Translations under genes and position numbers: made by a program
NCBI GenBank assembly: GCA_002713705.1
Contig: PAUJ01000008.1
Coordinates: 12,906 to 25,225, forward strand
Direction of reading: 5' to 3'
Length of the DNA: 12,320 nucleotides
Source: Flavobacteriaceae bacterium
Lineage (GTDB): Bacteria; Bacteroidota; Bacteroidia; Flavobacteriales; Flavobacteriaceae
Part shown: in pieces, positions 7,901-12,320 of the stretch
Position numbering within the stretch: the stretch's first letter is position 1
Layout of the letters: each line of letters opens with the position of its first letter
The notes under the pieces: generated by a model
Seen by the model: the letters and a program-made list of their open reading frames with translations, nothing else
What the model was told of the DNA's origin: nothing
The model's database searches: none

Positions 7901-10200
7901 GCAGCGTCCCAATAATAATATGTATTAGCTGCCATGGCATAATCACGATACGCACCCTCTGCTAGTATGAAAGAAGCCGGAGCAGTCTGTCCAGCATATT
8001 GGTTTGCATAATATTCAGATGAAAATAATTGACCATCTGCTGCTACAACTTGAGCTAAAGTTGCACCATCTGCAACATTTTGCCAAGCCTCTCCCTGTAT
8101 AACTTGTAGCGGATCATTATCACAATACGTAGTAATAGACGAATTAAAAGTAACATTTAATGGCCATGCAGCTCCACCGGTGGTTGTACAATTTAATATA
8201 CTCTCTATCGCACCAGTCGATGCATTTAATTGAAGTGCTTTTACAGTTCCCTGTGATGTTTCTTCTACAGAAATCCATGTGCTACTAGCACTTGGAGGAA
8301 TTACTCTACTTGTAGCCTGTAAGTCATCATCTTCATAAATATAATTACCTACTGCTAAATTAGCTAAAAATGTTCCTCCGTTAGCTACAGTTGCACTTGT
8401 ATCGTAATAGTATTGATCTGATCCAGTACTTTTTGTTAATGAACATGCCGACTGATCAGAGTTTGAAAATGTAGAATACTGAATTCCTCTATATGGTACC
8501 TCTGTTATAGTAAACTGATATGTAAGCTCTGCAACTCCACCTGCCCCGTCATTAGCTATTAGCTTTACCGTGGCACTCCCCGCAGTTACTCCGTTAACTG
8601 AAAACGTCTGAGTACTTGCACTGTATGTTGGTGCAACAGTTCCAGTACCGGAAGTCTGATTTACTGAATATGATGGGGTTTGAGATGGATCATTTTGAAG
8701 ATCAACGTCTGTCGTAGTTAAGCCAGTAACATTAAATGGATCACCAGCTACAATAGCAATTGCATTACTCGGAGCTGTATATGCCTGTCCATTCTGTTTC
8801 CATACAGGAGGTGTATTGGTAGTTGAATTATTATTAACAGTTACTAGGATTGGAGCAGAATCGTCAGTACCATCATTTGCTTTATAGTAAAAAATATCTG
8901 TTAATGTAGATGGATTAGAACCTGGAGCAATGTATAATCCACTATTTTGTGTATACTGAAAAGTTTCACCACCTACTTGAGTTAAAGCTCCATGGTTTAA
9001 CGAAGGGAGACCTGTTGTTACACCTGATGCATTACACCAATTGTAAGTCATTCCTAAACCCTCAGGGTCAGTCGCGACTCTAGTAAAAGTAGCAGAATTA
9101 GTAGTACCATCGGCTACTAAATTCCTGGTTATTGGGCTTCCAGTTGGAGGTTGATTTTGAGGCGCATCAACGTTTATTGTAATTGTACCAACATTTGATA
9201 TACCACCGTTATCGTCTTCTGCTTTATATGTAAAGTTAACTACCGCTCCGGCAACTGTATTACCAGGGTGGTATTTAACTATGTAGTTATTTCCATCACC
9301 ATCTACTTGTAGTTCATACGGCAATTGCCCTGCAGTAATTGCAGTAGCAGGAGCATAATTATCTCTTAATGTTCCTGTTACCGGTAAAGAAACAATTTTC
9401 CATATTAATGGATCTCCATCTAGATCTTGGGTAAGTTGCTGAAGGTTTATTGTTACACTATCAGCAGGGTCACTATTTTGAGTTACGTTAAATGATTGGT
9501 TATTTGTAGTAGGCGCATTATTTACAGGGGTTACCGATGTGTCGTTTATAGTAACACTATGTGAAAGCGCTCCAGTAGCAACATCATTATCATCAGCGGG
9601 AGCTAATTGTAAAATTAATGTCTCCGCAGATTCTGTAGTAACATCTTCATCTAGAGTAAATGTAACAGAAGCAGTATCACTATTAATAGTAAAATTACCA
9701 GTTAGTGAATTAAGTGGAGGATTGAAATCATTAACATCGATACCAGTACCAGATATAGAATAAAGTACTGTAGTATTATTTGGAATATTAGTAGTAGCTA
9801 CTGTAAATATAACAGAACCGCCCTCATCGACGTTTGCTACGTTTGATGTTAAAGTATCATAAGAGTGAGCGTTAATTGTTAAAACTTCACCTAAAGTATT
9901 ATTTGAATCACCCTCTATTCTTACGGTTAGTTGGTCGGAAGCAGGGTCTGTTGCAAAATGCCACAGCGCTGAGCCACCGGTCGGATCATACGGGTTAGTA
10001 TAAGATTCCGGTATTATGTTGTTAGGATCAGAGTTATCTTCCGGTGTATAGGTAGTATAAAGTACATTACCTGTTTGTAATACGCCAACGCTAACATTAC
10101 TAGAATCATCAAAATATACAGTAACAGAATTTCCTCCTGCCTCTGCAACTGCCAAAGCAGATGTAGCTACTGCATTACCTATAAGTATTAATTGTGCCAT
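1912..10200 (-). CDS. Giant adhesin-tail/baseplate structural protein, 2762 aa
   Basis: This is a probable virion tail or baseplate protein with a host-binding N-terminal half. Domains by residue: 1-115, unassigned beta-rich start; 119-222, Calx-beta-like (DEGG 125-128, SGTG 150-153, DF 158-159, ESAETL 190-195); 228-345, 349-457 and 463-567, cadherin-like repeats with acidic turns (DLDGDPL 259-265, DPEGLG 378-383, DVDLQND 498-504); 571-1130, beta modules bounded by Cys; 1165-2762, a large mixed module opening with KPLLRTNPKLTTNAKLVV (1167-1184) and containing RMLAPIWLDKDIPKKFVVFR at 1276-1295. I recall similar openings near the N-terminus of large structural proteins of Bacteroidota phages, but could not check this. 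ATG at 10200 is secure: TGA precedes it in frame and the next Met is residue 384. No signal peptide is evident. A candidate promoter lies 36 nt upstream; the following fibre gene starts 3 nt after the stop. Exact assembly position is unknown. Confidence 0.85.
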   Translation of the reverse strand: MAQLILIGNAVATSALAVAEAGGNSVTVYFDDSSNVSVGVLQTGNVLYTTYTPEDNSDPNNIIPESYTNPYDPTGGSALWHFATDPASDQLTVRIEGDSNNTLGEVLTINAHSYDTLTSNVANVDEGGSVIFTVATTNIPNNTTVLYSISGTGIDVNDFNPPLNSLTGNFTINSDTASVTFTLDEDVTTESAETLILQLAPADDNDVATGALSHSVTINDTSVTPVNNAPTTNNQSFNVTQNSDPADSVTINLQQLTQDLDGDPLIWKIVSLPVTGTLRDNYAPATAITAGQLPYELQVDGDGNNYIVKYHPGNTVAGAVVNFTYKAEDDNGGISNVGTITINVDAPQNQPPTGSPITRNLVADGTTNSATFTRVATDPEGLGMTYNWCNASGVTTGLPSLNHGALTQVGGETFQYTQNSGLYIAPGSNPSTLTDIFYYKANDGTDDSAPILVTVNNNSTTNTPPVWKQNGQAYTAPSNAIAIVAGDPFNVTGLTTTDVDLQNDPSQTPSYSVNQTSGTGTVAPTYSASTQTFSVNGVTAGSATVKLIANDGAGGVAELTYQFTITEVPYRGIQYSTFSNSDQSACSLTKSTGSDQYYYDTSATVANGGTFLANLAVGNYIYEDDDLQATSRVIPPSASSTWISVEETSQGTVKALQLNASTGAIESILNCTTTGGAAWPLNVTFNSSITTYCDNDPLQVIQGEAWQNVADGATLAQVVAADGQLFSSEYYANQYAGQTAPASFILAEGAYRDYAMAANTYYYWDAASGWLEDANAPGTYLLDCPTPITYITKSLDVRYYSADPTNIGAVCNAIGGLPWVDVDDERFDLVTIHFRWDQAEANQNPSLLDLAKFTTANGTKIQVFATAGGAISQNYSLLQPSSVLLDTASGGFVLWDNDDYTGYDGTYNWFAFDTNNVLEQAVAGSQLGTCSDGIGGPLADYQRDGLWGVTHDLLDEDGNLALANSIQVGIATGSKNSLFYAFYACEPQLDPGIPGGQPYYPVYIVDGMADVEQFNESGVSYINDFMKALHAGNKDVRAQVKIDGKCFTYTNYIAATNIEEAVDLMQTEIDIVKQSNITGGGSGDMDAKAISINAVDFGLGSQTSVIWRNFTQGEEGTICYSCASGTQGTSHNWATYTFPAMDNAEVLDRTAPNFNLEENYTLDNVSKPLLRTNPKLTTNAKLVVNSTDQIFLESIDATKELASVEYKKWALNPEGQWSQDLYKFYKSSSTPSKIMYATRADYSDFTVQDSFDKQIEEVYHYGTTYNYSKLHTEELRMLAPIWLDKDIPKKFVVFRVNDPVGEMDFDTRSNFDNIQEILKNSEIIKTFDLTTDSSIGKYIRNHVNSESFPQAPIQFNFEKREKSSFNGIDLGKGGFTRKGEYLHKDFVRADSPLIASNEMITDGFERNKLACANLINMEFLFNDHNATDYSVNRYFGLYVNDIDSGYGSISSANNGEISFKNLNSYINDLPSSAIPSFKHVSTTPTLAYLNISDEFYKISTRARYDINAPFLADVIVEDNNNQIPAEVKTAPNGNSIDIVKNDLPGFDFVKFTVTGTPAVNDRFTVFESRESVYSIKFLRHIPNESWKMSINIDGAVINVPNINIGINAQGAYAAIKNALNAYRDNIVITYDGQNTIFINEINASLQDLQLSFTANGAGASSIAKVTQMQTSVNLDSSTFFATHSLTPGTYNGNFYSLEGTTSEIAKAIVGCINNSSINFTAIIDDGSSDFYIKNAVSGYKLLQSGILIPTNNANNFITLNNRDLKTVNDPNGLLKLSENIIDNNFVHYMNGGNSAGKSVLVTKDSVSDVAVGNMLSTTSVGVYNEIIDIVDDITTPNTIYQKLILDKKNYIESGEQKVYSENIARLGLFSAYDIHDMNFDFYDVENSELKELEYETPAIINYEPERSQLNTLEVFGTDYDISDPYTYFSGINDRLGEETESEYNEVKLFTEYDRLQENNLKEFVIQSRVVPNINKWVLKDSLTVREQPYYLNANEAFGRTNFSPDFNSVGRDRLGMTHEWFYMDKLPKYLDKNQLNETFSYVNFLSGFELKPSHFKSTSYNYFDKFMITDGFEVKDQYDIKSFIKTNLKKKYTLISGGNDASFASTVFKGIKVDFKNRKEFVNTKASEFVKTSEFNGYKFSTVVLVRGGSDNNGIQYEIIQNKTFKFVVFLITVSLDDLWIDGSLNRKLLYEMNHSFVWNHEDQNFSYSDVGLSGALNLNNINFTNPNDDDYLVATGINHADGSEPSFLNQINADDNDIFGNIEITVTDSTGPVTFVLKIQSVDDQNQITLAGGPEDLNGNPVNVSNIAGYIQNSAEYVYKRGGKNAFTSILDQLSVGSVADLLLLNDGSIVYTTVEEDGTILNNQFELDFENGVEIIKSSNLTIVPDDNKPKTFKLKQGVIGFDIEQGDTYYPFLVRHNGNYTVDTRPVVTFTDTYSHFKTNTLQTTLNETELNLEEPMYKHSLTNAEEIKFARDYYKRYNRCGTSFNLGFIQDFGVHDTAWGIIKNHFYRKVNETNSSGVTKLSRSTDKLPLYPLIGEIAIDKKDVNVFRSSWDKNYYTRSLSGGANERVPGTFETKEERSYLGSTIMKVKDSYNMINFTSYKTNTQEQQDRILANNDEKYDVVLFEDKKYVYMDFYITKTLNKLLSSEGVLDSINKFVSAADSAGDKTTTKDDARLYVENNLLNTFNLDMIKIYTSRVKGVDSEIISSASVENLDDGGYMNDTNFTFKSHEQKPLNFRLIYNKRLGYSYRIKPMVKIKS
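1915..6708 (-). other. C-terminal tail/baseplate-like module of giant protein
   Basis: Residues 1165-2762 change character: more Lys, Asn, Phe and Tyr, few Cys, and mixed helix/strand texture. Landmarks are LLRTNPKLTTNAKLVV at 1169-1184, DLYKFY at 1220-1225, EELRMLAPIWLDKDIPKKF at 1273-1291, TDGFERNKLACANLINMEF at 1401-1419, and a basic C-terminus (YNKRLGYSYRIKPMVKIKS). The second of these reads like a conserved core motif. Such a length without repeats or coiled coil argues against a simple fibre and against a tape-measure protein, and suits a baseplate or tail-hub component. The assembly role is inferred. Confidence 0.5.
1965..1977 (-). promoter_or_regulatory. Candidate late promoter for fibre gene
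   Basis: The minus strand reads TTGATATATAATA, identical over 13 nt to the motif upstream of the giant gene. It lies 56 nt before the fibre gene ATG, inside the last codons of the giant gene (Leu-Ile-Tyr-Asn, residues 2742-2745). It resembles phage late promoters such as T4 TATAAATA in being a single AT-rich block, and does not fit the Bacteroidota housekeeping TAnnTTTG element. Function is inferred from repetition and position. Confidence 0.5.
6811..8490 (-). other. Cys-bounded beta-rich modules of giant protein
   Basis: Residues 571-1130 are unlike both flanks. They are rich in Tyr, Trp, Asp, Ala and Gly, with isolated cysteines at 586, 671, 693, 784, 811, 930, 985, 1046, 1119 and 1122. 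Two stretches share an order of elements: Cys, then a YYY-containing strand or Tyr cluster, a Gly-x-Tyr strand (VGNYIYEDDDL 617-627; PGTYLLDC 777-784), and a closing Cys. Modules of this general look occur in secreted and phage fibre proteins of Flavobacteriia, from memory. I do not recognise a catalytic motif. It may be a display or spacer region between the adhesin repeats and the tail module. Confidence 0.5.
8500..9519 (-). repeat. Three tandem cadherin-like/Ig-like repeats
   Basis: Residues 228-345, 349-457 and 463-567 of the giant protein are three successive units of about 105-118 residues. Each opens with a Pro-containing linker (NNAPTT, NQPPTG, NTPPVW), has an acidic turn in the first third (DLDGDP, DPEG, DVDLQND) and ends with a strand carrying an A-x-D-x-G-type motif (KAEDDNGG 326-333, KANDGTDD 440-447, IANDGAGG 548-555) and a final Thr/Val strand. 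This layout is typical of bacterial and phage cadherin-like repeats that stiffen on calcium binding. Sequence identity between the units is low, so this is an old duplication rather than a recent one. Confidence 0.75.
9535..9846 (-). other. Calx-beta-like domain coding segment
   Basis: Residues 119-222 of the giant protein match the Calx-beta pattern seen in adhesins and exchangers: an acidic opening strand (VDEGGSVIFTV), a Tyr-containing strand (VLYSISGTG) before a D-x-x-D-F turn, a Gly-x-Phe strand (TGNFTI), a VTFTLDED strand and the closing (T)TESAETL segment. The domain usually binds calcium through acidic residues between strands. Here the candidates are Asp124/Glu126, Asp155/Asp158, Asp184-Asp186 and Glu190/Glu193. 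Confidence 0.75.
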
Positions 10201-10218
10201 TCAGTTTTAAATCTTATT

Positions 10219-10239
10219 ATAGAGATCTTCCGTCTCTAT
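10219..10239 (-). other. Short inverted repeat next to the candidate promoter
   Basis: Seven-base arms ATAGAGA and TCTCTAT surround a 7-nt spacer (CGGAAGA on the minus strand). One arm overlaps the last three bases of the candidate promoter. There is no T-run after the hairpin, so it is a poor intrinsic terminator. It could be an operator-like site or chance. Confidence 0.3.
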
Positions 10240-10249
10240 TATATATCAA
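10237..10249 (-). promoter_or_regulatory. Candidate late promoter for giant gene
   Basis: TTGATATATAATA sits in the only real intergenic gap, 36 nt before the ATG at 10200 and 25 nt after the stop of the upstream gene. The same 13-mer recurs before the fibre gene; flanks differ (GAGACGG versus AAAGATT after the motif), so the shared core is sharply bounded. A start site just downstream would leave a leader of about 30 nt ending in TTTAAAACTGA, which lacks a Shine-Dalgarno sequence but is A-rich, as is common for Bacteroidota genes. Confidence 0.6.
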
Positions 10250-10274
10250 GATTATTATCTAACTAAATGAAGGA

Positions 10275-12320
10275 TTACTGGCTAAAGATATTTCGTCTAC
10301 CATTACTAGATGGAGTATACCATGCGTTAATAGGTGCTGACGTGTTTCTCGTTAATCTTGCAGCTCTAATAGAGTTTAAATTCTTACCTTTAGGGCTGTA
10401 CTTAGCAAACACCTCTAAATCAAAAGAGAATTGTTCACCGAATTTATCGAAAATATCAAAACCGATTTTCTTAGTATAAGTCAAGTTATTGTAGGCTAAT
10501 CTAGCGAATCCTCCAACTCTACCTGTGTCCGTAGATTCGTCGTTGCCAAAGTAATCAGTCATTCTATATTGGAATACAACTTCAACAGAAACAGCGTTAG
10601 ATGAATTATCTTTTTTAGGGTTTATTTGTTTTTTACTTCTTTTAGTATCGCCTCCAACTTTTAAAGTTTCTATATTAACCGGGTTCATATATAAGAATGA
10701 ACCACAAGATCTACCACCTAGTAAATATTGATCGCTTTCTTCATAAGACATTTTAATAGGTCTATCTAAATCATTTCCGGCAGTAACAGCACTTAAACCT
10801 CTACCATTATGATATGCAGTTTGTTGTTTATTTCCAACCCTTGCGTTTGCTAAAAGACTATTGTAACCAAAGAAGCTATATAATGTAGAGCCTGTTGCCT
10901 TTGTTGCAGTTTTAGGCATTGAGAAAATCATTGACTTTCTAATATCATCAATATCAACTGTTGAATTCTGATCTGCAGCACCTTCCCATAAATTTTCTAA
11001 AAGAGGATGCTCTTTATGTAAAAACATACCTACATTATATTGATAAAGATTAAGGTTAGTAGAACCAATAGTAGCTACATTAATTTTATCAGTATTCCAA
11101 TTACCGGAATAGTCACTAAAAGTACCATCCCAAATAAAATCAGTTGGATCAGCAGATGTTGTTAATGGAAGTGCAGAACTATAACTTAATCCATACTCAT
11201 AGTCAGTAATATCATAAGGTGTTGTTTCTGATTCTAAAGGCTCAACTATATAGTGAGCATCTTGATTTGCAACATCCATAAATCTACTGTAAATAAATTG
11301 ACCTCTTCTTTGCGTTGATTGATATGGAGCATCTGAAACCTCTTCTAAACCAGTTTCAGTATCTATGTTTTGATATTGTACAGGAGCTAAATCATATTTA
11401 CCTTCAACTAAATAGTAACTATCATTTTCTACCTTTTTATCTACTGCCTCACTAAGGCTGTCATTTTCTTTAATACCAAATCCGTTACTAGCCTCTGTTG
11501 AGTTTGCAGCAGAAGATCTGTATGCTGGTTTATCTCTATTACCAACTAGTTTAGATACTAATTCTAATTTAGTAGCTTTACTATTTTCTAATTGTAATCT
11601 AAATGTCTTATTTACAATATGTCCTTTTCTAATTGCTAAATCAGCAACTTCATTTACATAATATCCAGCAAATAATTGAACTGTTTGATCTTTAGTAACG
11701 TTAGTCACTGTACCATCTTCATCAACGATCTTAACAACAAGTTCACCAACTTCAGCTTCAACACTACCTTTAAGACCCGCAAGTGCAGCTTCTAATTCTG
11801 CAATTTTATCATATACAGAAATAGGTTTTTGTTCATCTGTTAAAAACCCTGATGCAATATTAGTTGCAACGTGAGCATAATAACTTTCATTTGCAGAGAA
11901 AGAATCTCCGACGTGAGTGTAAATACCCTGAGCAGTTAACTCTTCCGTCATTCTTACTCTAGCTAATTCAGCTAGGTTAGCTTCAACTGTTGCTGCAATA
12001 TCAGTAGTATCAATTTCAGCCTCTGGGAAAGCAACTGTCATCGACTCTGACCAATCTGACATGATTGGGTTTTGAGGATAACCAGCTTCAGAGATAGATT
12101 TAACTCTAATCTCTACAGTTTCACCTTGACTAATCGCAATATCCAATTGGTTAAAGTTAATCTCTTGACCATCTTCTACTCTTGATGGCTGCCATGTAAA
12201 CTTATTAGCAACTGTACCATCCGGTGCAATTGACTTAGCTCTTGGTCTTACTTTAGTTTTCTTTTCATTCCAGTTTGAGAATACTGCTGTTTTCTCTCTA
12301 CCGTCTTCTGCAAATTTAAG
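10275..12320 (-). CDS. Virion structural protein with FN3-like segment, 5' end outside window
   Basis: The frame is open from the right edge to TAA at 10275-10277, 681 codons, with no ATG near the edge that would be a natural start. A TTG at 12146 is internal: coding sequence such as SNWNEKKTKVRP and FTWQPSRVEDG continues upstream of it. Residues counted from the right edge: about 41-99 look fibronectin-III-like (FTWQPS, VEIRVKSISEAG at 69-80, SDWSE at 88-92, closing FP at 98-99). Helical, possibly coiled-coil segments lie at 107-128 (IAATVEANLAEL) and 168-190 (VYDKIAELEAALAGLKG). A long mixed region follows, and residues 577-640 look beta-rich (VSVEVVFQYRMTDYFG). No enzyme motif or membrane segment is seen. 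By context it is a tail, baseplate or fibre-associated protein; the specific role is not recognised. The gene ends 74 nt before the giant gene, without a clear terminator, so read-through transcription is likely. Confidence 0.75.
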   Translation of the reverse strand, partial: LKFAEDGREKTAVFSNWNEKKTKVRPRAKSIAPDGTVANKFTWQPSRVEDGQEINFNQLDIAISQGETVEIRVKSISEAGYPQNPIMSDWSESMTVAFPEAEIDTTDIAATVEANLAELARVRMTEELTAQGIYTHVGDSFSANESYYAHVATNIASGFLTDEQKPISVYDKIAELEAALAGLKGSVEAEVGELVVKIVDEDGTVTNVTKDQTVQLFAGYYVNEVADLAIRKGHIVNKTFRLQLENSKATKLELVSKLVGNRDKPAYRSSAANSTEASNGFGIKENDSLSEAVDKKVENDSYYLVEGKYDLAPVQYQNIDTETGLEEVSDAPYQSTQRRGQFIYSRFMDVANQDAHYIVEPLESETTPYDITDYEYGLSYSSALPLTTSADPTDFIWDGTFSDYSGNWNTDKINVATIGSTNLNLYQYNVGMFLHKEHPLLENLWEGAADQNSTVDIDDIRKSMIFSMPKTATKATGSTLYSFFGYNSLLANARVGNKQQTAYHNGRGLSAVTAGNDLDRPIKMSYEESDQYLLGGRSCGSFLYMNPVNIETLKVGGDTKRSKKQINPKKDNSSNAVSVEVVFQYRMTDYFGNDESTDTGRVGGFARLAYNNLTYTKKIGFDIFDKFGEQFSFDLEVFAKYSPKGKNLNSIRAARLTRNTSAPINAWYTPSSNGRRNIFSQ

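Larger units (their letters stand above)
10201..10274. other. Intergenic gap, 74 nt
   Basis: This is the only non-coding gap of any size in the window. It holds the candidate promoter, the 7-bp inverted repeat and an AT-rich leader. No small gene, tRNA or poly-T terminator is seen in it. Confidence 0.8.

Noticed and set aside
9539..9763. Plus-strand ORF of 74 codons
   Set aside because: It lies wholly opposite the Calx-beta domain, whose minus-strand reading is clearly the real one.
1912..10200. Tape-measure protein identity for the giant gene
   Set aside because: It lacks long alpha-helical or coiled-coil stretches and periodic hydrophobic repeats; it is beta-rich with adhesin domains.
10219..10239. 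Intrinsic terminator after the upstream structural gene
   Set aside because: The stem is only 7 bp, AT-rich, and is followed by AATAAGATTT instead of a T-run. It also overlaps a promoter-like motif.
10267..10479. Plus-strand ORF of 70 codons starting in the intergenic gap
   Set aside because: It mostly overlaps the 3' end of the upstream structural gene in antisense, with no recognisable product or ribosome site.

Overview
This window looks like part of the late virion-structure (tail/baseplate/fibre) operon of a large tailed phage or prophage, probably infecting a Bacteroidota host such as a marine flavobacterium. That assignment is inferred. It rests on AT-rich DNA, translation starts with no AGGAGG-type ribosome site but with A-rich leaders, tail-fibre hallmarks (a Gly-X-Y collagen-like stretch and a DGMLRYN...NKFEGY...W motif), very long beta-rich proteins, and near-gapless packing of genes on one strand. 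No hallmark that fixes the phage family (capsid, terminase, sheath, tape measure) is present.

All genes are on the minus strand, so the transcription order is right to left. (1) Positions 12320-10275 hold the 3' part of a structural gene whose start lies outside the window; it has a fibronectin-III-like segment, short coiled coils and a beta-rich C-terminus. (2) After a 74-nt gap with a candidate promoter comes a giant 2762-residue gene (10200-1912). Its first ~570 residues are adhesin-like (Calx-beta plus three cadherin-like repeats), the middle ~590 are Cys-bounded beta modules, and the last ~1600 form a large tail/baseplate-like module. (3) One codon after its stop begins a collagen-like tail-fibre gene (1908 to the left edge, 636 codons seen, no stop reached). 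Only about 77 nt of the window are non-coding.

The three products plausibly belong to one tail-tip or baseplate/fibre assembly that displays sugar- or protein-binding domains to the host. Two features deserve attention. One is the apparent fusion of a large adhesin to a conserved tail module in a single polypeptide. The other is an identical 13-nt AT-rich motif 36 and 56 nt upstream of the two gene starts, a good candidate for a phage late promoter. No RNA genes, mobile elements, CRISPR arrays or enzymes were seen, and the plus strand appears to carry no genes.
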